Source of the DNA: Amorphoplanes digitatis
Lineage (GTDB): Bacteria; Actinomycetota; Actinomycetes; Mycobacteriales; Micromonosporaceae
Length of the DNA: 64,000 nucleotides
Direction of reading: 5' to 3'
Assembly: GCF_014205335.1 (NCBI RefSeq)
Contig: NZ_JACHNH010000001.1
Span: 4,458,501-4,522,500, forward strand
Positions 50,576 through 59,653 of this stretch are shown here, piece by piece. A program made the position numbers and the translations under genes. The notes under the pieces were generated by a model, which ran no database searches, had not been told where the DNA came from, and was given only the letters and a program-made list of their open reading frames with translations. Every line of letters starts with the position of its first letter. Within the stretch, counting starts at the first letter, position 1.

Positions 50576-52001
50576 GATCATTTCCGTAGCGGATGTGGCC
50601 GTCGTCGGTCAGCTCCTTGGCCAGCCGGCGGGTGAGGTGCAGGCCCTCCAGGACGAACTCGACGCCGGAGGCGGCCTGGCCGGGGCTCGGCGCGTCGCCG
50701 AGCCCGAGCCGGTCGAGGACCTTGGCCAGCCCGGGCACGGTGCCGATCTGGCCGAGCAGCTCCTGCGCCGAGACCAGGTCGCCGGTCTCGATGACGGTGC
50801 CGCCGGCGACCAGGTCGGTGAAGCCGGACAGGTCGAGCCCGGCCAGCCGGGCCCGGAACGTCTCGGCGGTGGCCACCCGCAGCAGGTGGCCGAGGATCTC
50901 GGTCTCCCGGCCCTCCTCGCCGCTCTCGAACTCGACCTTGCCGCGCAGCGTGCTGGTCACCGAGATCGTGTCGCAGATCCGGGCGACGGCCTCGCGCTCG
51001 TTGCGCAGCCCGGCCCGGCGCAGCGCGGACGCGGCGATGGTCTCGGCCGCCGCGATGGCGAACCGGGCGGAGATACCGGAGCGCGCGTCGACGGCCGGCG
51101 ATTCGCGGACCGCGCGGGTGTGCCGGGCGATGACGTCGACGAGGTGGTCCGGCACCTCGGCCGCGAGCGCCGCCTCCTGCCGGATCAGCGCCGTCTCCAG
51201 CTCGATCTCGAGCGGGTAGTGCGTGCGGATCTCGGCGCCGAAGCGGTCCTTGAGCGGGGTGATGATCCGGCCGCGGTTGGTGTAGTCCTCCGGGTTGGCG
51301 GACGCGACCAGCAGCAGGTCGAGCGGCAGCCGCAGCTGGTAGCCGCGGACCTGGATGTCGCGCTCCTCCAGCACGTTGAGCAGGGAGACCTGGATGCGCT
51401 CGGCGAGGTCGGGCAGCTCGTTGACGGCGAAGATGCCCCGGTTGGTGCGCGGCACCAGGCCGAAGTGGATGGTGTCCGGGTCGCCGAGGGCGCGCCCCTG
51501 CGCGACCTTGATCGGGTCGACGTCGCCGATGAGGTCGCCGACGCTGGTATCCGGGGTGGCGAGCTTCTCGCCGTAGCGCTCGGAGCGGTGCAGCCAGGAG
51601 ATCGGCAGCAGGTCGCCGGCCTCCGCCGCGACCCGGCGGGTCGCCGGGGTGAGCGGGTGGTACGGGTGTTCGCGCAGCTCGGAGCCCGTGATGTAGGGCG
51701 TCCACTCGTCGAGCAGGCCGACGAGCCCGCGGATCAGCCGGGTCTTGCCCTGCCCGCGCTCGCCGAGCAGGACCATGTCGTGGCCGGCGAGCAGGGCGCG
51801 CTCGACCTCGGGCAGCACGGTGTCGTCGTAGCCGACGATGCCGGGGAAGCGCGGCACGCCCCGGCGCAGGCGGTCGAGCAGGTTGTCGCGCAGCTCCGCC
51901 TTCACGGTGCGGAAGACGTGGCCGCTCGCGCGGAGCGCGCCGAGGGTGCGCGGAAGATCGGTAGGCGGTGTGGGTACGAGCTGTGTGGAAGCTTCGGTCA
52001 C
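50565..52001 (-). CDS. AAA+ ATPase, Mg-chelatase ChlI/MoxR-type
   Basis: 478-residue AAA+ ATPase. Walker A is LLGERGQGKTRLIRGL (with Glu-Arg-Gly-Gln-Gly-Lys-Thr), Walker B/sensor region reads RGIFAVNELPDLAERIQVSLLNVLEERD, typical of the ChlI group, then LLVASANPEDYTNRGRIITPLKDRFG (sensor 1). It pairs with the VWA protein encoded downstream. These two-component machines use ATP to remodel a client protein or insert a cofactor. GTG 52001 is the only good start (VTEASTQLVPTPP); no ribosome site is strong. Divergent from the PhzF gene. Confidence 0.9.
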   Translation of the reverse strand: MTEASTQLVPTPPTDLPRTLGALRASGHVFRTVKAELRDNLLDRLRRGVPRFPGIVGYDDTVLPEVERALLAGHDMVLLGERGQGKTRLIRGLVGLLDEWTPYITGSELREHPYHPLTPATRRVAAEAGDLLPISWLHRSERYGEKLATPDTSVGDLIGDVDPIKVAQGRALGDPDTIHFGLVPRTNRGIFAVNELPDLAERIQVSLLNVLEERDIQVRGYQLRLPLDLLLVASANPEDYTNRGRIITPLKDRFGAEIRTHYPLEIELETALIRQEAALAAEVPDHLVDVIARHTRAVRESPAVDARSGISARFAIAAAETIAASALRRAGLRNEREAVARICDTISVTSTLRGKVEFESGEEGRETEILGHLLRVATAETFRARLAGLDLSGFTDLVAGGTVIETGDLVSAQELLGQIGTVPGLAKVLDRLGLGDAPSPGQAASGVEFVLEGLHLTRRLAKELTDDGHIRYGNDHER

Positions 52002-52103
52002 TTCGGAAACGCTACCCCCGCCCTGTGACAAGTGACGGCGGCCGCGTCCAGCCCCGGCGAATTGGCTCTGGTCCGCCGCCGCCGTCCCCGGAACGCTGAA
52101 CGC

Positions 52104-52943
52104 ATGAGCGATCTTGAGATCCTGCGTTACGCGGCGTTCAGCGCGGACCCGGCCGGCGGCAACCCCGCGGGCGTGGTGCTGGACGCGAGCGCCCTGTCCG
52201 AGGCCGCGATGCAGGCGATCGCGGCGGACCTCGGCTACGCGGAGACCGCGTTCCTGACCGAGGACCGCGGCGCGGGCACCTTCCGGATCCGGTACTTCAG
52301 CCCGCTCGCCGAGGTGCCCTTCTGCGGGCACGCGACGGTCGCCACCGCGGTGGCGCTGTCCGAACGGCGGGGCCCGGGCGGGTTCGTCTTCGTCACCAAC
52401 GCCGGCGAGGTGCCGGTGACCGTCGACGACGCTCGGACGGCCACGCTGACCAGCGTCGGCACCCGCGTCGCGGACCTGGCCGGCGCCGACTTGGCGGACC
52501 TGCTGGCGGCGCTGCGCTGGCGCCAGGACGAGCTGGACCCCGCGCTGCCGCCGCGGGTCGCGTACGCGGGCGCGCACCACCCGGTGATCGCGGCGGCGAG
52601 CCGCGACCGGCTCGCGAAGCTGGACTACGACGTCCCCGCCCTGAAGTCCCTGATGGAGGCGAAGGGCTGGACCACGGTCCAGCTGGTCTGGCGCGCGGCA
52701 GCCGACCGCTTCGACGTGCGCGACCCGTTCCCGGTCGGCGGGGTCTACGAGGACCCGGCCACCGGCGCCGCGGCGGCCGCCCTCGGCGGCTACCTGCGCG
52801 AGCTCGGCCTGGTACCCGGCGACGCGGTCCTGCACCTGTCGCAGGGCGACGACCTCGGGCGCCCCGGCCGGCTCACGGTCACCCTGACCCCCGGCGAGCA
52901 GGGCGTGCGGGTCAGCGGCACGGCGGTGGCGATGCCCGCGTAG
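52104..52943 (+). CDS. PhzF family protein
   Basis: 279-residue PhzF/diaminopimelate-epimerase-like isomerase. The family opening LRYAAFSADPAGGNPAGVVLDA, then YAETAFLTED, RYFSPLAEVPFCGHATVATAVAL, and GVYEDPATGAAAAALGGYLREL near the end are complete; the Glu of AETAF is the general acid/base in PhzF. Substrate unknown, most likely a small carboxylic metabolite; there is no phenazine cluster. Ordinary stand-alone gene between the AAA+ gene (divergent) and an ABC-F gene. Confidence 0.92.
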   Translation: MSDLEILRYAAFSADPAGGNPAGVVLDASALSEAAMQAIAADLGYAETAFLTEDRGAGTFRIRYFSPLAEVPFCGHATVATAVALSERRGPGGFVFVTNAGEVPVTVDDARTATLTSVGTRVADLAGADLADLLAALRWRQDELDPALPPRVAYAGAHHPVIAAASRDRLAKLDYDVPALKSLMEAKGWTTVQLVWRAAADRFDVRDPFPVGGVYEDPATGAAAAALGGYLRELGLVPGDAVLHLSQGDDLGRPGRLTVTLTPGEQGVRVSGTAVAMPA

Positions 52944-52952
52944 CGCCGCCAC

Positions 52953-52958
52953 TAGAGT
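52953..52958 (+). promoter_or_regulatory. -10 hexamer TAGAGT for the second ABC-F gene
   Basis: TAGAGT ends eight bases before ATG 52967 and no Shine-Dalgarno sequence precedes the start: probable leaderless transcript. Confidence 0.45.
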
Positions 52959-52966
52959 CGGTGCCG

Positions 52967-54601
52967 ATGAGCGCCACGATGATCGTCCGGGAACTAGCCG
53001 CGGGGCACGGCGACCGCACCCTGTTCAGTTCGCTCGACCTGGTGGTCGCGCCCGGCGACGTGATCGGCCTGGTCGGCGTCAACGGGGCGGGCAAGACCAC
53101 GCTGCTGCGTACCCTCGCGGGTCTGCTGCCGGTCGAGGCCGGCGCGGTGACGCTGAGCCCGCCGACCGCCAACGTCGGCTATCTGCCGCAGGAGCGGGAC
53201 CGGCGCCCGGGCGAGACGGTGCGGGACTTCCTGGCCCGGCGCACCGGCGTCGGTGCGGCGCAGGCCGCCATGGACCGCGCCGCCGAGGCCCTGGCCGGCG
53301 GCGAGCCGGGCGCGGACGAGACCTACGGTGCCGCGCTCGAACGCTGGCTCGACCTCGGCGGCGCCGACCTGGAGGAACGCGCGGAGCAGATCGCGGCCGA
53401 GCTGGGCCTGGCCGTGGCGCTCGACCATCCGATGACCGCGCTCTCCGGCGGGCAGGCGGCCCGGGCCGGGATGGCGTCGCTGCTGCTCAGCCGCTACGAC
53501 GTCTTCCTGCTCGACGAGCCGACGAACGACCTCGACCTGGACGGCCTCGGCCGGCTGGAGCAGTTCGTGACCGGGCTGCGCGCGGGCACCCTGCTGGTCA
53601 GCCACGACCGCGAGTTCCTCACCCGCACGGTCACCGCGGTGCTCGAGCTCGACCTGGCGCAGCAGCAGGTCCGGCTCTTCGGCGGCGGCTACGCCGCCTA
53701 CCTCGAGGAGCGCGAGCGGGCCCGGCGGCACGCCCGCGAGGACTACGACGAGTACGCCGACCGCAAGGGCGCGCTGCTGGAGCGGGCGCAGATGCAGCGC
53801 GGCTGGATGGAGCACGGCGTGCGCAACGCGCGCCGCAAGTCCAAGGACAACGACAAGATCGGCCGGAACCTGCGGGCCGAGTCGACGGAGAAGCAGGCCG
53901 CCAAGGCGCGCCAGACCCAGCGGATGATCGAGCGGCTGGAGGTGGTCGAGGAGCCGCGCAAGGAGTGGGAACTGAAGATGGAGATCGCCGCCGCGCCCCG
54001 CGCCGGCGCCGTCGTGGCCACCCTGCGCGACGCATCCGTACGCCGGGGAGCGTTCCGCCTCGGCCCGGTGACGCTCCAGATCGACTGGGCGGACCGGGTG
54101 GCGATCACCGGCGCGAACGGCTCCGGCAAGTCGACGCTGCTGGCGGCCCTGCTCGGCCGCCTGCCGCTCGACGAGGGCTCGGCCGTCCTCGGCCCGGGCG
54201 TGGTCGTCGGCGAGGTCGACCAGGCGCGCGGGCTGTTCCTCGGCGACGAACCCCTGGCGGCCGCGTTCGGCGCCGCCGTGCCCGAGCTCGCCGACGCCGA
54301 CGTCCGCACGCTGCTCGCCAAGTTCGGGCTGCGGGCCGCGCACGTGCTGCGCCCCGCCGGCACCCTCTCGCCGGGCGAGCGGACCCGGGCCGCGCTGGCC
54401 CTGCTCCAGGCCCGCGGCGTCAACCTGCTGGTGCTCGACGAGCCGACGAACCACCTCGACCTGGCCGCCATCGAACAGCTCGAGGAGGCCCTGGCGAGCT
54501 ACGCCGGCACCCTGCTGCTGGTCACCCACGACCGGCGGATGCTGGCGGCGGTGCGGACCACCCGGCACCTCGAGGTGTCCGACGGCAAGGTCACGGGCTG
54601 A
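52967..54601 (+). CDS. ABC-F family ATPase
   Basis: 544 residues with two ATPase domains and no membrane part. First domain: GLVGVNGAGKTTLLRTL, signature LSGGQAARAGMASLLLS, Walker B VFLLDEPTNDLDLDGL. A charged linker follows (YLEERERARRHAREDYDEYADRKG ... KARQTQRMIERLEVVEEPRKEWEL). Second domain: AITGANGSGKSTLLAALLG, LSPGERTRAALALLQ, LLVLDEPTNHLDLAAIEQLEEAL. ABC-F proteins act on ribosomes; this is a Uup/EttA-like or antibiotic-protection member. The 3' end overlaps the convergent hydrolase gene by 11 bases. Confidence 0.93.
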   Translation: MSATMIVRELAAGHGDRTLFSSLDLVVAPGDVIGLVGVNGAGKTTLLRTLAGLLPVEAGAVTLSPPTANVGYLPQERDRRPGETVRDFLARRTGVGAAQAAMDRAAEALAGGEPGADETYGAALERWLDLGGADLEERAEQIAAELGLAVALDHPMTALSGGQAARAGMASLLLSRYDVFLLDEPTNDLDLDGLGRLEQFVTGLRAGTLLVSHDREFLTRTVTAVLELDLAQQQVRLFGGGYAAYLEERERARRHAREDYDEYADRKGALLERAQMQRGWMEHGVRNARRKSKDNDKIGRNLRAESTEKQAAKARQTQRMIERLEVVEEPRKEWELKMEIAAAPRAGAVVATLRDASVRRGAFRLGPVTLQIDWADRVAITGANGSGKSTLLAALLGRLPLDEGSAVLGPGVVVGEVDQARGLFLGDEPLAAAFGAAVPELADADVRTLLAKFGLRAAHVLRPAGTLSPGERTRAALALLQARGVNLLVLDEPTNHLDLAAIEQLEEALASYAGTLLLVTHDRRMLAAVRTTRHLEVSDGKVTG

Positions 54602-56204
54602 GGTCCCTCGGCGCGCTGACCGGGCCCTCGTTGCCGGAGCGGTCCAGGGCGCTGAGGCAGTAGGCCGCGCCGCCGGCCGGCGGCGACGGGTCGGCGACCT
54701 TGGCACCCGCGCGGCCGGCCGCGACCAGGTCGGCGGCGGCGCCGTCGACGCGGTAGAGCGCCCAGCTCGCCGGCTCCGGGCCCGGGCCCGGCTGCCAGTC
54801 CAGCTCGACGGTGCCGCCGGCCTGCCGGGCGGAGACGAGCCGGGGCGCGGCGGGCGCCCGCGCGGGCAGCCGGCGCATCGTCGGCAGCAGCGCCGGAGCG
54901 GCGTAGTGGTGGTCGCGGTAGCGGCTGACCGCGCCGAGCTTGTCCCGGCGGATCTGCTTGGCGCTGAAGTGCACGCTGCCCTGCACGGCGTACCGGTCGT
55001 TGAGGGTTAGCTGGCGGTCGAGCTGGTCGGGCCGGCTCCACGGGCCCTTCTCGCCGACCCGGTAGTCGCCCTGGCCGATGTACAGCTGCACCCCGGTGCC
55101 CTTGACCAGGGCGGACCACCAGGGCAGCACCTTGGCGTAGTCGGCCCGGTCGAAGCCGATCGCCCAGTAGAGCTGCGGCACGATGTAGTCGAGCCAGCCC
55201 TCGCGCACCCACTTGCGGGTGTCGGCGTAGATGGCGTCGTAGCTCTCCAGGCCGTGCGTGTCCGAGCCGGCCTTGTCGGTGCCGGCGTTGCGCCAGATGC
55301 CGAACGGGCTGATGCCGAACTTCACCCACGGCTTGAGCTGCCTGATCCGCTCGCTCATCTCGCGGACCAGGGTGTCCACGTTCGCCCGCCGCCAGTCGGC
55401 GCGGCCCTGCGACTTGTCGGCGCGCCGGGCGAAGCTGGCGTCGTCCTTGAACTCGTGCCCGCCGCCCTCCGGGTACGGGTAGAAGAAGTCGTCGAAGTGC
55501 ACGCCGTCCACGTCGTACCGCTGCACCGCCTCGAGCATCGCGTCCTCGACGAAGCGGCGGGCGTCCGGGTTGCCCGGGTCGAAGTAGAGCCGGGCCCGCG
55601 CGCCCTCCGGGTAGGAGATGGCCCAGTCCCGGTGCTTGAGCAGCGGATGCCCGGGCGCGAGCTTGCCGAAGTCGGCGCCGGGCCCGGACGGCGCGGGCTG
55701 GGTGCCCCGGTACGGGTTGAACCAGGCGTGGAACTCCAGGTTGCGGGCGTGCGCCTCGGCGACCATGAACTCCATCGGGTCCCAGCCGGGCGACCGGCCG
55801 TCGCGCCGCCCGGTGAGCCACTCGGACCACGGCGCGTACTTCGACTCCCAGAACGCGTCGCCGCTGGGCCGCACGTGCACGAAGATCGCGTTGTGCCGCA
55901 TCGAGACGGCCAGGTCCAGCCACCCGCGGTACTCGGCCTGCACCTGCTCCTTGGGCAGGCCGGGGCGGCTCGGCCAGTCGATGTTCATCACCGTGGTGAG
56001 CCACATGCCGCGCAGCTCCCGCGCCGCCCTGACCGGCACGTTCCCGCACCGGCCGGGCACGCCCGGCCCTGCCTGCGCCGCGGCGACCGGCCCGGCACCG
56101 GGCGGGTCGTACGTGGCGGCCCGCACCAGCCCGATGCCGAGCACCGCGACGCCGAACAGCACGGCGGCGACGATCAGGACGGGTCGGACTCCGGGACGGC
56201 GCAT
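54591..56204 (-). CDS. Glycoside-hydrolase-like protein (GHL10/DUF187)
   Basis: 537-residue exported or membrane-anchored protein. An N-terminal hydrophobic signal (VRPVLIVAAVLFGVAVLGIGLVRAA) is followed by the GHL10 barrel: LRGMWLTTVMNIDWPS, FVHVRPSGDAFWESKYAPWSEWLTG, FHAWFNPYRGT, VDGVHFDDFFYPYPEG (with the acidic pair expected in the active site), VKFGISPFGIWRN and DYIVPQLYWAIGFDRADY. A C-terminal Fn3-like part ends it (VELDWQPGPGPEPASWALYRVDG). Members cut glycans, perhaps peptidoglycan-associated ones; the substrate is not known. Confidence 0.88.
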   Translation of the reverse strand: MRRPGVRPVLIVAAVLFGVAVLGIGLVRAATYDPPGAGPVAAAQAGPGVPGRCGNVPVRAARELRGMWLTTVMNIDWPSRPGLPKEQVQAEYRGWLDLAVSMRHNAIFVHVRPSGDAFWESKYAPWSEWLTGRRDGRSPGWDPMEFMVAEAHARNLEFHAWFNPYRGTQPAPSGPGADFGKLAPGHPLLKHRDWAISYPEGARARLYFDPGNPDARRFVEDAMLEAVQRYDVDGVHFDDFFYPYPEGGGHEFKDDASFARRADKSQGRADWRRANVDTLVREMSERIRQLKPWVKFGISPFGIWRNAGTDKAGSDTHGLESYDAIYADTRKWVREGWLDYIVPQLYWAIGFDRADYAKVLPWWSALVKGTGVQLYIGQGDYRVGEKGPWSRPDQLDRQLTLNDRYAVQGSVHFSAKQIRRDKLGAVSRYRDHHYAAPALLPTMRRLPARAPAAPRLVSARQAGGTVELDWQPGPGPEPASWALYRVDGAAADLVAAGRAGAKVADPSPPAGGAAYCLSALDRSGNEGPVSAPRDLSP

Positions 56205-56225
56205 GGCACCCAGTGTGCCCGGTCA

Positions 56226-56231
56226 TAGGCT
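56226..56231 (+). promoter_or_regulatory. -10 hexamer TAGGCT for the FAD oxidoreductase
   Basis: TAGGCT ends six bases before ATG 56238, no Shine-Dalgarno sequence: leaderless start likely. Confidence 0.5.
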
Positions 56232-56237
56232 GCGGTC

Positions 56238-57152
56238 ATGAATGTGGTCGTCGTCGGCGCGGGGATCGCGGGGCTGGCCTGTGCCGCCGAGCTGGCGGCC
56301 GCCGGGGTGCGCGTCCGGGTGCACGAGCGCGGGCCGCGGGTCGGCGGGCGGCTGGCCGTCGACAGCCTCGGCGGACGGTACGCGGACATCGGCGCCGCCT
56401 ACCTGGTCGCCGACGACCCGGACTTCGCGGACGTCGCGCGACGGTGGCGGGACCGCGGGCTGGCCCGGCCCTGGACGGACACCCTCGCGGTGTTCCAGGG
56501 CCGGCTGCCCGGCCAGCCGGCCGCCGGGCCGGTGCGCTGGGCGGCGCCCGGCGGCCTGCGCTCGCTCGCGGAGGACCTGGCCACCGGGCTCGACGTCGTC
56601 CTGAACAGCGAGCTGGACGCGGTGCCGCCCGACGCCGACGCCGTCGTGCTGGCCATGCCCGGCCCGCAGGCGCTGCGCCTGCGGCCGCCCGCCGCCGTCG
56701 CGGACGCCGCGCGGGCGCAGGCGTGGGAGCCGGTGCTCACCGCCGTCTGCGCGTACCCGCGGCGGTCGTGGCCCGGCTTCCGCGGCGCGTTCGTGAACGA
56801 CCACCCGGTGCTGGCCACGGTCTGCGACGACGGCGACCGGCGCGGCGACCTGGCCCCGGTCCTGGTCGCGCACTCGACGGCCGGGTTCGCGCGGCCCCGG
56901 CTGGACGACCCGGACGCGGCGGGCGGGGAGCTGGCCGCGGCGGTCAACGACCTGCTCGGCCTGGACGAGCGGCCCGAGGTGCGGGTGCACCGCTGGACCT
57001 ACGCCCGGCCCTCCTCCCCCGGCACACCGCCGTTCGTCACCGACGGCCGGGTGTGGCTCGCCGGGGACGCGTTCGGCCGGCCGCGCGTCCAGACGGCCTG
57101 GCTGTCGGGCCGGGCCGCCGGCCGGGCGGTGATTCAGAGCACCGAGCGGTAG
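56238..57152 (+). CDS. FAD-dependent amine-oxidase-like oxidoreductase (renalase-like)
   Basis: 304-residue flavoprotein. Rossmann motif VVVVGAGIAGLACAAELAAAGV with HERGPRVGGRLAV; short substrate part; closing FAD element VWLAGDAFGRPRVQTAWLSGRAAG. The small size, RVGGRLA and DAFGRPRV-QTAWLSG wording match renalase-like proteins that oxidise reduced nicotinamide isomers or amines. Substrate unknown. It is divergent from the GHL10 gene and its last 19 bases overlap the end of convergent glgA. Confidence 0.88.
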   Translation: MNVVVVGAGIAGLACAAELAAAGVRVRVHERGPRVGGRLAVDSLGGRYADIGAAYLVADDPDFADVARRWRDRGLARPWTDTLAVFQGRLPGQPAAGPVRWAAPGGLRSLAEDLATGLDVVLNSELDAVPPDADAVVLAMPGPQALRLRPPAAVADAARAQAWEPVLTAVCAYPRRSWPGFRGAFVNDHPVLATVCDDGDRRGDLAPVLVAHSTAGFARPRLDDPDAAGGELAAAVNDLLGLDERPEVRVHRWTYARPSSPGTPPFVTDGRVWLAGDAFGRPRVQTAWLSGRAAGRAVIQSTER

Positions 57153-58357
57153 ACCTCCAGGGTGTCCACGGCGATCCGGGACCAGCTGAAGTGCTCCACG
57201 GCGCGGCGCCGGCCGGCCAGGCCCATCCGCGCGGCCCGCTCCGGGTCCTCGATCAGGGCCGTCATCGCCGCGGCCAGATCCGCGACGAACCGGTCCGGGT
57301 CGACCGGCGTGCCGGTGCCGTCGGCGACCTGCTCGATCGGGACCAGCACGCCCGTCTCGCCGTCCGCGACGACCTCCGGGATGCCGCCCGTCGCGGTCGC
57401 GACCACCGCGGTCTCGCAGGCCATCGCCTCCAGGTTGACGATGCCCATCGGCTCGTAGATCGACGGGCAGACGAAGACCGTCGCGTGCGTCAGCACCTGG
57501 ACCACCTCGTGCTTGGGCAGCATCTCCTGCACCCAGATCACGCCCTTCGGGTCGCGGGCGTCGCGCAGCCGGTCCGCCAGCTCGCCGACCTCGGCGGCGA
57601 TCTCCGGCGTGTCCGGCGCGCCCGCGAGCAGCACGATCTGCGTCTCCGGCGGCAGGCCGTGGCAGGCGCGCATCAGGTACGGCAGGCCCTTCTGCCGGGT
57701 GATCCGGCCGACGAAGACCACGCTGGGGCGGCTCAGGTCGATGCCGAGGCGCTCGACCACGTCGGTGTCGCGGTCCGGTGCGTACTGGGACGTGTCGATC
57801 CCGTTGTAGACCACCCGGATCCGGTCCGGGTCGACGCCCGGGTACGCGGTCAGCACGTCCCGCTTCATGCCACCGGAGACGGCGATGACGGCGTCGGCGC
57901 CCTCGATGGCCGTGCGCTCGCAGAACGACGAGAGTGCGTAGCCGCCGCCGAGCTGCTCGGCCTTCCACGGGCGCAGCGGCTCCAGGCTGTGCGTGGTGAC
58001 CACGTGCGGCACGCCGTACAGCAGCTTCGCGGTGTGGCCGGCGAAGTTCGCGTACCAGGTGTGGCTGTGCACGATGTCCGTGCCCGCGCAGCCGGCCGCC
58101 ATCGACAGGTCGACGCCCATGGTGCGCAGCGCCGCGTTGGCGCCGGCCAGGGCGCCGGGCTCGGGGTGCGCCGTCACGCCCGGCTCGTCGCGTTTCGCGC
58201 CGAAGCAGTGCACCCGGACGTCGGCGAGCGGCCGCAGGTCCCGGGCGAGATATTCGACGTGCACCCCGGCGCCGCCGTAAACCTCCGGGGGGTACTCCCG
58301 GGTGAGGAGGTCGACGCGGAGGCCCGCGCCCTTGGCGTTGGAACGCGAGTCGGTCAC
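57134..58357 (-). CDS. glgA: Glycogen synthase / alpha-maltose-1-phosphate synthase, GT4 (GlgA/GlgM)
   Basis: 407-residue GT-B glycosyltransferase of family 4. N-terminal half: VDLLTREYPPEVYGGAGVHVEYLARDL, IVHSHTWYANFAG, VVTTHSLEPLRPWKAEQLGGGYALSSF; C-terminal half: VFVGRITRQKGLPYLMRA, and the catalytic EPMGIVNLEAMACETAVVATATGGIPEVV. This is the actinobacterial form (Rv1212c), which uses ADP-glucose to make glycogen or maltose-1-phosphate for the GlgE route. Divergent from glgC, which makes that ADP-glucose, with 59 bases between, so coordinated control is likely. GTG start. Confidence 0.95.
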   Translation of the reverse strand: MTDSRSNAKGAGLRVDLLTREYPPEVYGGAGVHVEYLARDLRPLADVRVHCFGAKRDEPGVTAHPEPGALAGANAALRTMGVDLSMAAGCAGTDIVHSHTWYANFAGHTAKLLYGVPHVVTTHSLEPLRPWKAEQLGGGYALSSFCERTAIEGADAVIAVSGGMKRDVLTAYPGVDPDRIRVVYNGIDTSQYAPDRDTDVVERLGIDLSRPSVVFVGRITRQKGLPYLMRACHGLPPETQIVLLAGAPDTPEIAAEVGELADRLRDARDPKGVIWVQEMLPKHEVVQVLTHATVFVCPSIYEPMGIVNLEAMACETAVVATATGGIPEVVADGETGVLVPIEQVADGTGTPVDPDRFVADLAAAMTALIEDPERAARMGLAGRRRAVEHFSWSRIAVDTLEVYRSVL

Positions 58358-58403
58358 GTGCGCAGAATAGTCCCTTCGACTGGCGTAAGGGCACGCGGAA
58401 AGT

Positions 58404-58409
58404 TAGCGT
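58404..58409 (+). promoter_or_regulatory. -10 hexamer TAGCGT for glgC
   Basis: TAGCGT ends seven bases before ATG 58417 in the shared glgA-glgC promoter region, without Shine-Dalgarno sequence. Confidence 0.5.
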
Positions 58410-58416
58410 CACGGGC

Positions 58417-59649
58417 ATGGCTGTCAAGGTGCTCGCGATCGTGCTCGCAGGAGGCGAAGGCAAGCGCCTGATGCCCCTGACCGCGGATCGGGCCAAGCCC
58501 GGCGTGCCGTTCGGCGGCATCTATCGCATGATCGACTTCGTGCTCTCGAACCTGGCCGGCGGCGGGTTCCTGAAGATAGTCGTGCTGACCCAGTACAAGT
58601 CCCACTCGCTCGACCGGCACATCACCAAGACCTGGCGGATGTCGACGCTGCTCGGCAACTACGTGACGCCCGTGCCGGCGCAGCAGCGGCTCGGGCCGCG
58701 CTGGTTCGCGGGCTCGGCGGACGCCATCTATCAGAGCCTCAATCTGATCAACGACGAGCGCCCCGACTACGTCATCGTCTTCGGCGCGGACCACATCTAC
58801 CGCATGGATCCGAAGCAGATGGTCGACGACCACATCGCCTCGGGCGCGTCGGTGACTGTCGCCGGCATCCGCCAGCCGAGGTCGATGTCCGACCAGTTCG
58901 GCGTCATCGACGTCGGCGCGGACGGCAAGCGGATCCGCGCGTTCCGCGAGAAGCCGGTCGACGTCGAGGGCCTGCCGGACGCACCGGACGAGATCTTCGC
59001 CTCGATGGGCAACTACGTCTTCACCACCCGGGCGCTGTGCGAGGCGGTCACCGCCGACGCGCAGAACCCGGACAGCAAGCACGACATGGGCGGCAACATC
59101 ATACCGATGTTGGTAGAACGCGGTGAAGCAAACGTCTACGACTTCCGCGACAACGACGTGCCGGGCAGCACCGAACGCGACCGCGGCTACTGGCGCGACG
59201 TGGGGACGCTCGACTCGTTCTACGAGGCGCACATGGACCTGACCGCGACCGAGCCGGTCTTCAACCTCTACAACATGGACTGGCCGATCTTCACCAACTA
59301 CGGCTCCTGGCCGCCGGCGAAGTTCGTGCACGGCAGCGACGACCGCCTGGGCCGCGCGGTCGAGTCCATGATCTCCCCCGGCGTGGTGATCTCCGGATCC
59401 CTGGTCGAGCGCTCGGTGGTCTCGCCGAACGTGCGGGTGAACTCCTGGTCCCACGTGGAGGGCTCGGTCCTGATGGAGGGCGTGCAGGTCGGCCGCCGCG
59501 CGGTGGTCCGCAACGCGATCATCGACAAGAACGTGATCATCCCGGAAGGCGCCGAGATCGGCGTCGACCTGGACCGCGACCGCAAGCGCTACACCGTCTC
59601 GGACGCCGGGATCGTCGTGGTCGGCAAGGGCCAGCTGATCGAGCTCTGA
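58417..59649 (+). CDS. glgC: Glucose-1-phosphate adenylyltransferase
   Basis: Makes ADP-glucose from ATP and glucose 1-phosphate for alpha-glucan synthesis. 410 residues: nucleotide motif LAIVLAGGEGKRLMPLTADRAKPGVPFGG, RMIDFVLSNLAGGG, the ATP/G1P site FAGSADAIYQSLNLI and VIVFGADHIYRMD, EKP in FREKPVDVEGLPD, and YWRDVGTLDSFYEAHMDL. The C-terminal left-handed beta-helix (SVVSPNVRVNSWSHVEGSVLMEGVQVGRRAVVRNAIIDKNV in outline) is complete. Forms a divergent pair with glgA. Followed four bases later by the stop of the convergent AraC gene. Confidence 0.97.
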   Translation: MAVKVLAIVLAGGEGKRLMPLTADRAKPGVPFGGIYRMIDFVLSNLAGGGFLKIVVLTQYKSHSLDRHITKTWRMSTLLGNYVTPVPAQQRLGPRWFAGSADAIYQSLNLINDERPDYVIVFGADHIYRMDPKQMVDDHIASGASVTVAGIRQPRSMSDQFGVIDVGADGKRIRAFREKPVDVEGLPDAPDEIFASMGNYVFTTRALCEAVTADAQNPDSKHDMGGNIIPMLVERGEANVYDFRDNDVPGSTERDRGYWRDVGTLDSFYEAHMDLTATEPVFNLYNMDWPIFTNYGSWPPAKFVHGSDDRLGRAVESMISPGVVISGSLVERSVVSPNVRVNSWSHVEGSVLMEGVQVGRRAVVRNAIIDKNVIIPEGAEIGVDLDRDRKRYTVSDAGIVVVGKGQLIEL

Positions 59650-59653
59650 GCAT

